Source: Tillandsia leiboldiana (Eukaryota; Streptophyta; Magnoliopsida; Poales; Bromeliaceae). From it: DNA of 64,000 bases. The stretch is taken from contig CM055063.1 of NCBI GenBank assembly GCA_029204045.2, positions 43,309,562-43,373,561 on the forward strand, written 5' to 3'. Numbering within the stretch: position 1 is the stretch's first letter; each line of letters begins with the position of its first letter. The translations under genes and the position numbers were made by a program. The notes below the pieces were generated by a model. The model saw nothing but the letters and a program-made list of their open reading frames with translations, had not been told where the DNA came from and searched no databases. Shown here piece after piece: positions 35,487-45,108 of this stretch.

Positions 35487-35510
35487 TTATGTTGTCTGCA
35501 GCCAACATAA
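35487..35510 (-). promoter_or_regulatory. Leader stem-loop of AB, first copy
   Basis: Plus strand TTATGTTG, TCTGCAGC, CAACATAA: a perfect 8-bp stem with CTGCAG in the loop. It lies about 160 nt after the primer site and about 90 nt before the gag start in the minus direction. Same as 41790-41813. Confidence 0.65.
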
Positions 35511-35669
35511 CAGTCCACCAGGAATAGGCTATGCCAATCCCTCTCCACTCACAGGAAGAGTTAATAACAAATTGCCGACTTCGCAAAATATCGCGTCACT
35601 CACGCCCTGCCTTCCTAGGGTCTGCCAAAAGCCTAGGGTTTCCTAAGTCCCCAACTGACCTATCCCTAA

Positions 35670-35681
35670 GCTCTGATACCA
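35670..35681 (-). other. Primer binding site of AB, first copy
   Basis: GCTCTGATACCA on the plus strand is TGGTATCAGAGC on the minus strand (initiator-Met tRNA primer), 8 nt from the LTR edge at 35690. Confidence 0.93.
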
Positions 35682-35689
35682 AAATAATC

Positions 35690-37086
35690 TGTCACGCCCC
35701 GGGTGTAAACCAGAACCCGGGCTCGTCCACAGACCCCCGTGCACACGGTATTTCCCGTGTACACGAAGCGCTGGTAACCTGCTCAGATAAAAAGAAATAA
35801 TACTAGAGCATAAAACAGAGCTAAACTGAAACTAGTACATCTCAGACAAATGCTGGAAATAAAAGTACATAAACTCTCAAGAATATACATATGTCTCTCC
35901 AAGCTCACGAAGTAAATACAACCAGCTGGCCGCAGCCAGACCCAAAATAAAAGAAAATACAACCGTCTGAGTGTACCAGGGGATACAACAAACTACAAAA
36001 CTCGAGCTCGGGGTAGCAGCTATCTAGTCGGCGATCCTCTTACCTCGATCCTGGGAGGAAGGCCCCGCAACTCCAGCAGATGACTCTGTAAAACAAAGGG
36101 GACAAGAAAAGGGAAAAACAGTGGGGTCAGAACTACTANNNNNNNNNNNNNNNNNNNNNNNNNNNNNNNNNNNNNNNNNNNNNNNNNNNNNNNNNNNNNN
36201 NNNNNNNNNNNNNNNNNNNNNNNNNNNNNNNNNNNNNNGGGAGCTATTATAGGCCAGCCCACTATGCTATCGGGCCGGGTTTTCGGGCGCAAGTTTCGGG
36301 CGCACTGCGCCCGGAAACCCGGTCGCACGCCTCCTGTCCGACGCGCCCGAATCTCCCAGGAGCGGCCACGTCACCCCCAAACAGGGGACAGCAAATCCCT
36401 GCGGTCGCTGTGCGCCGCGTGTCCCCTCGCGGTCAGCGGGGGTAGGTACGGCCGCCCAACCGCGAGGCGACACGTGTCGCACTCGAGTGCGGCCGACCGC
36501 CCCGCCTGGCGCCACTGTGCACGCACAGTCCCGAGGTGCCCCCCCCGCGCACACCGTGGACCGCGCCCACGTGGGCCAACGAATCCGAAGCCGCCACGTG
36601 TCCTGCGCCCGGTCCACCGCAACCCCGCAAAATCGGTGAGCCATGCCGCGTGCGCCGGCCTATCAGGGCACGCCACGTGTCACCCGCCCGCGGTCCATGC
36701 ACCGCCGCGCTACCCCTGGACCGAGCTGCCTGAGCCGGCCAATAATAGGCCGCCACGTGGCTCAGGCCGGTCCACGAGGCTCCCCCATGCACCGAAAAAC
36801 CCCGAAAACTTCCGGAAGCCGCTTTTGGTCATCCGGACTCCAATTTAACAAGCAAATAGCCGTGTTTCAAGCGTTTTTTCCCGCGCGGAATCCAAATCCA
36901 ACCTCAGATTGGCCCAAAACCTTTTCTAAAATTCGGCAAATGCAGCCGAAGGCCAAATCAGCTATCCAAGTCTCACATGGTCCATCTGTGGCACCCCTTT
37001 GATGCACCATGGGCCAGACACACCAACACTAGTGTTCTACACAGTGGATTCATCGAAAAGTTGCATGGGAAAACCAGAACACTACA
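35690..37086 (-). repeat. Middle AB LTR: two LTR ends on either side of a gap
   Basis: 35690-36138 matches the start of the right LTR (41994-42445), apart from small indels. 36239-37086 matches the end of the left LTR (29928-30776), including about half a dozen substitutions that separate the left from the right LTR (for example CACGTG kept near 36676 where the right LTR has CACATG). The middle LTR is thus not one real LTR but two different LTR ends joined over the gap. Confidence 0.85.
36139..36238. other. Assembly gap of 100 N
   Basis: Exactly 100 N, the usual placeholder for unknown size. If the flanks belonged to one real LTR, about 1.8 kb would be missing. Confidence 1.
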
Positions 37087-37132
37087 TCCTCCCCCACAAG
37101 AAAAAGTTTCATCCTCGAAACAAAGTCATACC

Positions 37133-38140
37133 TCAAGCAGGTGCCTCGAACAGGTGGGGGTAAGCAGCCATCATCGCTGACTCCAACTCCCAGGTAGCCT
37201 CGCGCTCCTCATGACTGCTCCAGAGGATCTTCACATAAGGGATGGCCCGACTGCGCAACTCCCTAACCTCCCGGTCCAAGATCCTCAACGGCCGCTCAAC
37301 ATAGCTCAGGTCCTCGGTGACCTCCAGTGGGGTGAAATCGATGATATGAGACGGGTCATGAACATACTTTCTCAGAGTCGATACATGAAAAACGTCGTGA
37401 ACACCTGAAAGCCTGGGAGGAAGTGCAAGCCTGTAGGCAACTGGCCCTATGCGCTCTAATACCTCGAAAGGTCCAATGTAGCGAGGGCTCAGTTTCCCCC
37501 GAATCCCAAATCTTCGGATCCCCTTTGAAGGCGAGACCTTCAGAAAGACATGATCCCCAACCGCGAACTCCAGGTCTCGCCTCCGCACATCTGCATAGCT
37601 CCTCTATCTGCTCTGTGCTGTCTGAAGGTGCTGCCTGACTACCTTGACCTTAGCCTCCGCTTCTCTAAGCAACTCTGGCCCCAAGGTTCGCCTTTCACCC
37701 ACATCGCTCCAATAAAGAGGGGAACGACACTTGCGTCCATACAATGCTTCAAACGGATCTCGGTCAGATACAATGGAGATGGGCACCCCATGCAGCCTCA
37801 CTACCTCGTCTAAGTACAGCTGTGCCAGTCGATCGAGGGACCAAGTCACCTGCACCGGTAAGAAGTGTGCGGATTTGGTGAGTCTATCCACGACTACCCA
37901 TATAGCATCCGCTCCCGTCTGTGCTCTCGGCAAACCAGTAACAAAATCCATGGTAACATGCTCCCATTTCCATTGAGGGATTGGGAGACTCTGCAACTTG
38001 CCAGCAGGTACACGATGTTCAGCCTTTACTTGCTGACAAGTTAGACAGTGCGCTACAAATCTCCCAATATCTCTTTTTATCCCGTTCCACCAAAACTGTG
38101 CCTTAAGGTCCTATACATCTTAGTCCCACCAGATGGATGG
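37133..38140 (-). pseudogene. AB integrase and chromodomain part, second copy (broken)
   Basis: This holds the end of pol. Two one-base losses at about 38132 and 38110 break the frame within the integrase zinc finger. The core then gives WEHVTMDFVTGLP (first catalytic Asp) and SIVSDRD (second Asp) but jumps directly to PFEALYGRKCRSP at about 37755. The ~75-80 residues that normally lie between, with the catalytic Glu (GQSER in element D), are absent. A TAG interrupts the frame after QTAQSR (about 37590), where D has a glutamine. The last 151 codons (37133-37588) run open through GKLSPRYIGPFEVLERIG to the chromodomain-like end WELESAMMAAYPHLFEAPA. Integration by this copy's own enzyme is not expected. 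Confidence 0.9.
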
Positions 38141-41100
38141 TATAAGGTGTATAGTGGGCCTCCCTCAAAATCTGCTCTCGGATCTCCGCATCCAGAGGCA
38201 CACATGCTCGGTCCCTGTACCGCAGTACTCCCGAAGCATCAACCGAAAAGTCCCCTGTCAAACCAGTCTGCATCTGCTCTCGAATCCTCATCAGGTGGGG
38301 GTCCTCACTCTGTCTCTCCCGAATCCTGTCCAACAGAGTGGGCTGCACGGCTAGAGACATAAGTCTAGTAGAGACCCCAGGGGACACAACCTCGAGCTCT
38401 AACCGCCTCATCTGCTCCAGTAATGGCGCCTGATCGGTGATCAACGAAGATAGACTCTGTACTGCTCTCCTGCTCAGGGCATCAGCAACCACGTTGGCCT
38501 TGCCAGGATGGTATAATATGTCTACATCATAGTCTTTCAACAATTCCAACCATCTGCGCTGCCTCAAGTTGAGCTCCTTCTGTGTGAACAGGTATTTCAA
38601 GCTCTTGTGGTCGGTGTAAATCTCGCAGTGCTCCCCATACAGGTAGTGGCGCCACAACTTTAATGCAAAAATCACTGCAGCTAGCTCCAAATCATGGGTA
38701 GGGTAATTCTTTTCATAATCTTTCAGTTGCCGAGAGGCATAAGCTATTACCCTTCCCTCCTGCATCAGCACGCAACCAAGCCCACTATGCGATGCATCGC
38801 TGTATATCACGTATCCTTTCCCCATAACGGGGAGGGAAAGGACAGGAGCCGACATCAATCTGTTCTTTAATTCCTCAAAGCTCCTCTGGCAATCCTCACT
38901 CCACGTAAACTTAATCCCTTTTCGCGTCAAACGAGTGAGGGGTGTGGAAAGTTTCGCAAAACCTTCCACAAACCGACGGTAATATCCTGCTAAGCCCATG
39001 AAACTGCGGACCTCTGATACCGTCGTCGGTCGGGGCCAATCCCGGACTGCCTCGATCTTCGCCGGGTCTACTGCTACTCCAGCGGCTGAAATCACATGGC
39101 CCAAAAAGGCAACCTCCCGAAGCCAGAAATCACACTTAGATAACTTGGCATACAACTTTCTCTCCCTCAGAAGTTGTAGCACAATCCTCAGGTGCTCCTC
39201 GTGCTCCAAATCGCTTCGGGAATAAACTAGGATGTCATCAATAAAAACAACGACGAACCGATCCAGGTATGGTCGAAAAATCCTGTTCATTAAATCCATA
39301 AAAGCAGCAGGGGCATTTGTCAATCCAAAAGGCATGACGGTGAACTCATAATGCCCGTACCGCGACCTGAAGGCCGTCTTTGGGATATCCTCGGCCTTCA
39401 CCTTCAATTGGTGGTAACCAGACTGTAAATCAATCTTAGAAAAGACACAAGACCCTTGCAGCTGGTCAAATAAGTCATCAATGCGCGGCAAAGGGTACTT
39501 GTTCTTGATGGTCACTTTATTCAACTCCCGATAATCAACACATAGTCGAAGTGATCCATCCTTCTTCTTCACAAATAGCACCGGCGCTCCCCAAGGCGAT
39601 ACGCTTGGTCTGACAAAACCTTTGTCCATTAAATCCTGGAGTTGCGCCTTTAGCTCTCGCAGCTCAGCCGGTGCCATTCGGTAAGGAGCCTTAGAGATTG
39701 GCGCAGTTCCTGGAACTACGTCAATCAAAAACTCAACCTCCCTATCCGGCGGCATATGAATCAGATCTGGAGGAAACACATCTGGGAACTCGTGGACAAT
39801 AGGGATATCCAGGAGTCCCGGTGCCGCCACAGGCTCCTTAACCACCGACGCCAAAAAGGCCACGCATCCACTGCGCATCATCTGCCTCGCCCGAGAAGTC
39901 GAAACCACAGAGGCAAAGAAAGCACTCTGGCACCCCCTGTAAACAAACACCTCCTGGCCTGGCTCGCTAAAAGTAACAGTCCTCGCGGCGCAATCAATCG
40001 TCGCGAAATAGCGAGCTAGCCAATCCATCCCCAGCACAATGTCATAATCTCGCAGCTGACTAAGGACCATCAGGTCCGCTGGCAAAATCCAAGACTCAAG
40101 CTGTACCGGGCAAGACCAACAACACTCCTCTACAATCAAAATATGATCAGGAATCCGTACCTCTAATGCATGCGGTAACCGACGTAACTCTAGTCCATGC
40201 GATGATGCAAATGCTCTACTAATAAAAGAATGTGATGCACCGGTATCAAATAAAGTGCGAGCTCTAATGCCGAAAAGTAAAATGATACCTGCCACCACGT
40301 GGTCGGCCGCCGCAGAGTCCCCTACCTGGGCGGCGTAGACTCGCCCGCTCTGAGCTGGTGGTCGGTAGTCTGTAGGGTGGGAGGAAGGAGCCCTGCTCAC
40401 TGAAGCATAAGGCCGCTGCTGGGGCACCGAAGGAGCTGATGCTGAGGAAGGAGCCTGCGGTGTAGAGAGAGGGCAAGTAGCTCGAATATGGCCGGACTGT
40501 CCACACCGATAACAGCGGCCATACCTCTGGTCACAAGTATCCGCCGCGTGCTGTCCCCTACAAAAGACGCACCTGACCGCAGACTGGGGCTGCCTCGACT
40601 GCTGCTGCTGCTGCCCTTGCCGCTGTGACCCCTGCTGTCGCGACTGCGACCTCTGCTGCTGCGAGTGCTGCTGCTGTCGCTGGGGCTGCTGCTGTGGGGG
40701 CCTCTGGGATCCCCTAGGCCCTCGCCGATCCGAACGCCCACGGCCCGCAGACTGTGGCGGTGGCGGTCGGGGCGGCCTCCATGAACTGGCATGTCCCCCC
40801 TCGTCTGGTGCTGGCCGCTTCCTCTCAGAACTCTGAGCGACCGAGCCTCCGCGCCTAGCGACCACATGATCTCCCCTCTCGACCCACTGTGCATGATCCA
40901 CTGCCTCTGATAAGGTCTGAAGCCTCTGGGCGTGCACCAAGGTATAGATCTCGGGGCGTAAACCTGTCTCAAACAGCTCCACCTGGTGCAGCCCGTCCCT
41001 GGCAACATAGGGTACGCAGTTAAGCAACTGCGTAAACTCCTGGAAATAGTCCCATACTGAGCGATCACCCTGCTGCAGGTTCTTCAAGTCATCTTCTATC

Positions 41101-41699
41101 TTCTTCTTCACGCTCGTGGAGAAGTAAGTGTCAAGGATCATCCTCCTGAACTCCGACCAGGGTAGCTGTCGGGTGATCTGAAACTCTAAGGGCTCGACCC
41201 GACGCCACCAAGCATCCGCATCCCCCTCTAAACAATGTACATCCATGTGTACTCTGAATCTCGAATCAATGAAGAAATCTCTGAACAACTTCTCCATTGA
41301 TGCCAACCACGATCCTATCTCCGCTGGATGAGTACTCCGCCCCGAGAACCTAGGTGGTCCTCGCTTACAGAACTGTGCGAGTTTGTCAGCAAACTCCTGC
41401 TCCTCCGCTGGGGTCAATGGCCTGATCACCCCCTGAGCCCCACTACTAGACGACGGTGCCGTAGGAACAAGTGGAATAGCCGGCGGTACAACCGGTGGTA
41501 CAGGGGCCTCTACAGTAGTAGGGGGTGGTGCCGCAACCTGAGCCAGCAACTGCTCAAACCTCTGCTCCTGTCGGCGGTGACTCTCCGCCAACTGGGCCAC
41601 CATGGCCCTCAGCTCACCGATCTCAGAAGGCCCGGACTGCTCCGGCTCCTCCGGGGGTGTAGGAGTACCCCGAGTAGGGATCTGCCGCCTAGGAGGCAT
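38103..41699 (-). CDS. gag-pol: AB gag-pol polyprotein: gag, protease, RT, RNase H, start of integrase
   Basis: The start MPPRRQ at 41699 is preferred to the in-frame ATG 24 codons upstream, since chromovirus gag proteins typically start this way and the upstream residues look like leader. Approximate order in the ~1198-residue frame: gag with coiled-coil-like N-terminus and capsid part (FRRMILDTYF, WDYFQEFTQLL); Gln/Arg-rich stretch; zinc knuckle CYRCGQSGHIRATC near residue 395-408 (40473-40514); aspartic protease LFDTGASHSFIS near 480; RT with RLCVDYRELNKVT and catalytic FIDD near 818; RNase H YSDASHSGLG near 966 and DALSRR; start of the integrase zinc finger. Virus-like particle assembly and reverse transcription domains look complete. 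The frame runs off at a one-base deletion near 38132. It is one of the cleanest coding regions in the window and a model for the helper of G, C and E. Confidence 0.92.
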   Translation of the reverse strand: MPPRRQIPTRGTPTPPEEPEQSGPSEIGELRAMVAQLAESHRRQEQRFEQLLAQVAAPPPTTVEAPVPPVVPPAIPLVPTAPSSSSGAQGVIRPLTPAEEQEFADKLAQFCKRGPPRFSGRSTHPAEIGSWLASMEKLFRDFFIDSRFRVHMDVHCLEGDADAWWRRVEPLEFQITRQLPWSEFRRMILDTYFSTSVKKKIEDDLKNLQQGDRSVWDYFQEFTQLLNCVPYVARDGLHQVELFETGLRPEIYTLVHAQRLQTLSEAVDHAQWVERGDHVVARRGGSVAQSSERKRPAPDEGGHASSWRPPRPPPPQSAGRGRSDRRGPRGSQRPPQQQPQRQQQHSQQQRSQSRQQGSQRQGQQQQQSRQPQSAVRCVFCRGQHAADTCDQRYGRCYRCGQSGHIRATCPLSTPQAPSSASAPSVPQQRPYASVSRAPSSHPTDYRPPAQSGRVYAAQVGDSAAADHVVAGIILLFGIRARTLFDTGASHSFISRAFASSHGLELRRLPHALEVRIPDHILIVEECCWSCPVQLESWILPADLMVLSQLRDYDIVLGMDWLARYFATIDCAARTVTFSEPGQEVFVYRGCQSAFFASVVSTSRARQMMRSGCVAFLASVVKEPVAAPGLLDIPIVHEFPDVFPPDLIHMPPDREVEFLIDVVPGTAPISKAPYRMAPAELRELKAQLQDLMDKGFVRPSVSPWGAPVLFVKKKDGSLRLCVDYRELNKVTIKNKYPLPRIDDLFDQLQGSCVFSKIDLQSGYHQLKVKAEDIPKTAFRSRYGHYEFTVMPFGLTNAPAAFMDLMNRIFRPYLDRFVVVFIDDILVYSRSDLEHEEHLRIVLQLLRERKLYAKLSKCDFWLREVAFLGHVISAAGVAVDPAKIEAVRDWPRPTTVSEVRSFMGLAGYYRRFVEGFAKLSTPLTRLTRKGIKFTWSEDCQRSFEELKNRLMSAPVLSLPVMGKGYVIYSDASHSGLGCVLMQEGRVIAYASRQLKDYEKNYPTHDLELAAVIFALKLWRHYLYGEHCEIYTDHKSLKYLFTQKELNLRQRRWLELLKDYDVDILYHPGKANVVADALSRRAVQSLSSLITDQAPLLEQMRRLELEVVSPGVSTRLMSLAVQPTLLDRIRERQSEDPHLMRIREQMQTGLTGDFSVDASGVLRYRDRACVPLDAEIREQILREAHYTPYTIHLVGLRCIGP

Positions 41700-41789
41700 C
41701 CTGCCACACCAGAAACCACAGGTCAGAAACCAAAACCACACACGACCCAATCCAGCGAAAGTCATGGACATCCCCCTATTCCTGTAACC

Positions 41790-41813
41790 TTATGTTGTCT
41801 GCAGCCAACATAA
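41790..41813 (-). promoter_or_regulatory. Leader stem-loop of AB with CTGCAG loop
   Basis: Perfect 8-bp stem TTATGTTG / CAACATAA around TCTGCAGC (plus strand). It is followed toward gag by the conserved block whose minus-strand sequence is ACTTTCGCTGGATTGGGTCG (about 41743-41762). Both are also present in G and E, although their proteins are dead. Confidence 0.7.
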
Positions 41814-41973
41814 CAGTCCACCAGGAATAGGCTATGCCAATCCCTCTCCACTCACAGGAAGAGTTTAATAACAAATTGCCGACTTTCGCAAAATATCGCG
41901 TCACTCACGCCCTGCCTTCCTAGGGTCTGCCAAAAGCCTAGGGTTTCCTAAGTCCCAACTGACCTATCCCTAA

Positions 41974-41985
41974 GCTCTGATACCA
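41974..41985 (-). other. Primer binding site of AB
   Basis: Minus-strand TGGTATCAGAGC, 8 nt from the LTR edge at 41994. Initiator-Met tRNA primer. Confidence 0.95.
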
Positions 41986-41993
41986 AAATAATC

Positions 41994-44900
41994 TGTCACG
42001 CCCCGGGTGTAAACCAGAACCCGGGCTCGTCCACAGACCCGCCGTGCACACGGTATTTCCCGTGTACACGAAGCGCTGGTAACCTGCTCAGATAAAAAGA
42101 AATAATACTAGAGCATAAAACAGAGCTAAACTGAAACTAGTACATCTCAGACAAATGCTGGAAATAAAAGTACAATAAACTCTCAAGAATATACATATGT
42201 CTCTCCAAGCTCACGAAGTAAATACAACCAGCTGGCCGCAGCCAGACCCAAAATAAAAGAAAATACAACCGTCTGAGTGTACAGGGGATACAACAAAACT
42301 ACAAAACTCGAGCTCGGGGTAGCAGCTATCTAGTCGGCGATCCTCTTACCTCGATCCTGGGAGGAAGGCCCCGCAACTCCAGCAGATGACTCTGTAAAAC
42401 AAAGGGGACAAGAAAAGGGAAAAACAGTGGGGGTCAGAACTACTACAAAGACAGTAGCCTCCCCTAGTGGGTAAACCTCAACTCAAAACTCCTACCTGCC
42501 CACTAGGACTACCAGAGGCTAAAAGAATGAATGCGGTAACTATGAGTATGACTCCTGATAAAAGCTACCACTAATACACCTCTACCTGCCCAGCTAAAGA
42601 TAGCTAAATGTATGCATCAGAATATCGAAGCCTGCCACATCGGGTATGCCAGCCTACGCATAACACCGGTGTGGGATAGGAGTCTCAATGTCTGCCAAAT
42701 CGGGTATGCCAGCCTACGCATAACGCCGATATGGGACAGGAGTCTCAAGGTCTGCTAAATCGGGTATGCCAGCCTACGCATAGCACCGATAAGGGATAGG
42801 ATTCTCAATGTCTGCCAAATCGGGTATGCCAGCCTACGCATAACACCGATATGGGACAGGAGTCTCAGGGTCTCAAGTCTGCAAATCGCGCACTCTGCTC
42901 TATAAGGAAAAGTACCGTCCCCCAAAGGAAGCCCAAAACCCTCTCCCCGAAACCCAAGTATCTGACTACACTATCCCAGCCCCTGCTCTAACCCGAGCAT
43001 AAAATCCCCTATGTCTAAGTGACTGAAGAAAGAATGCAACATGGTTTCTCCTAAGTCAATCCCAGCATGATAGTGTAGCAGAAAAAGGTGGCCTATCTAG
43101 GTGACCATTCAAGCATGCAAAAGTCATTATCTTGATGAACCATTTTAAGTACTCTAACCACATAACCCAACCTTTCATTTAATCATTCAACAAGATAGGG
43201 ATTTAGCATAGATTCCAAGTAATTCTACTACATATTTAAAGCATGGACTCACCATTAATTAACTTGTAGTTTTCTAACAATGCGATTATCAACGAAGAAA
43301 CCAGGACTTCATACAAGCATGCTAGGTCCATTTCACAGATTTACTAACAGCATAATCAAAAGCATTCTAATAGGCCTAGTGATAAATCCCAAATAAGAGG
43401 TTTACAACATCACCCACCTCGAGCGCTAATCCCAGTTCCCAAAAGCAGAACCCAAGCTCAGTCCAAAAACTCCCCACCAATCTGTACAAAATACTCCAAA
43501 GGAAAGTACATAAGCTACTCATTCAAAATTCCCAGAATCTGTCCCTTAATACCACAGTCCAGAATTCACCAATTTTTACCTGCGAAAAATGCCCAGAAAA
43601 ATCCAAGGAAAATACCATCGCGATCCTCGCGACGAGCCCGTCGAAACGAGTACCTGCACGCCCAAATCGGAGTTTCCTACGCTGAGATAAAAATCCGACA
43701 AGAGGAACATCCCCATCCAAACTGTACCAAATTTCTGTAACAAAGAACCACAGAAAAAGGAGATTCTCACCCTCGTCCAAAAACCAGAAAAATCTGAGAA
43801 AAATCCAGGAGACTCATTGCGAAGTGTAGATGAAAATTGCCTCTTGAATCGCCTCGATCCGACGTCCGAGCGAAAAGATACGGCAAGAACACTGCGGTGC
43901 TGTCCAAAAGTCCGCGACGAAAAATGGGTCAAATGGGTGCTCAGAAAACTCCAAGATCAGCACGGAAATCGAGGAACCTCAAAACACAGGAGTTGAAGTC
44001 CTACCTGTCGTGAGTCCAACGGCGCAAGAATCGGCGAAATCTGATGTCGGGGTGAGTCGGAGGAGTCCAAACACTGAGAAGGGGCGAAGAAGATCGCCGG
44101 GAAACAAGCGTCGCGCCGCGCCGTAAAATGGTGAACCTCGGGAAGAGTGCCTCCAAAAATCCTCAAAGTTCTCCAATGGGTAGTGCACAGAGGGAGGAAA
44201 AACTCCTCTGAAGAAAGCCCAGCGAAAATGGGGTCCAAAAAGCCAAAAGAACGAATAGGGGGAGCTATTTATAGGCCCAGCCCACTATGCTATCGGGCCG
44301 GGTTTTCGGGCGCAAGTTTCGGGCGCACTGCGCCCGGAAACCCGGTCGCACGCCTCCTGTCCGACGCGCCCGAATCTCCCAGGAGCGGCCACGTCACCCC
44401 CAAACAGGGGACAGCAAATCCCCGCTGTCGCTGTGCGCCGCGTGTCCCCTCGCGGTCAGCGGGGGTAGGTACGGCCGCCCAACCGCGAGGCGACACGTGT
44501 CGCACTCGAGTGCGGCCGACCGCCCCGCCTGGCGCCACTGTGCACGCACAGTCCCGAGGCGCCCCCCCGCGCACACCATGGACCGCGCCCACGTGGGCCA
44601 ACGAATCCGAAGCCGCCACGTGTCCTGCGCCCGGTCCACCGCAACCCCGCAAAATCGGTGAGCCATGCCGCGTGCGCCGGCCTATCAGGGCACGCCACAT
44701 GTCACCCGCCCGCGGTCCATGCACCGCCGCGCTACCCCGTGGACCGAGCTGCGTGAGCCGGCCAATAATAGGCCGCCACGTGGCTCAGGCCGGTCCACGA
44801 GGCTCCCCCATGCACCGAATAACCCCGAAAACTTCCGGAAGCCCGCTTTTGGTCATCCGGACTCCAAATTTAACAAGCAAATAGCCGTTTTCAAGCGTTT

Positions 44901-45108
44901 TTCCGCGCTGAATCCAAATCCAACCTCAGATTGGCCCAAAACCTTTTCTAAAATTCGGCAAATGCAGCCGAAGGCCAAATCAGCTATCCAAGTCTCACAT
45001 GGTCCATCTGTGGCACCCCTTTGATGCACCATGGGCCAGACACACCAACACTAGGTGTTCTACACAGTGGATTCATCGGAAAGTTGCATGGGAAAACCAG
45101 AACACTAC
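41994..45108 (-). repeat. 5' LTR of AB (complete, 3.1 kb)
   Basis: The minus-strand LTR begins near 45108 (GTAGTGTTCTGGTTTTCC; the terminal base is changed or lost, plus strand CACTAC then TCTCAG instead of CACTACA) and ends ACACCCGGGGCGTGACA at 41994. It holds the TATA box CTATAAATAG at 44265-44274, CACGTG cores upstream of it (one of the left LTR's five is CACATG here, near 44697), and a 60-bp tandem repeat. Beyond the right end the sequence is interior of C. No target duplication can be checked because the other AB end is deleted. Confidence 0.9.
42631..42870. repeat. 60-bp tandem repeat, four copies, in the AB LTR
   Basis: Exact 60-bp period. The core CGGGTATGCC followed by AGCCTACGCATA is unchanged in all four units; the flanks vary (ACACCGATATGGGACAGG, ACGCCGATATGGGACAGG, GCACCGATAAGGGATAGG). 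The unit contains no unique spacer. Confidence 0.95.

Noticed and set aside
30824..41771. Two real AB interiors in tandem
   Set aside because: Indel-only differences, a 100-N gap, and LTR ends that match the opposite outer LTRs point to an unmerged contig overlap.
42631..42870. CRISPR-like repeat array
   Set aside because: Plant nuclear sequence; the 60-bp units are continuous tandem repeats without unique spacers and lie within an LTR.
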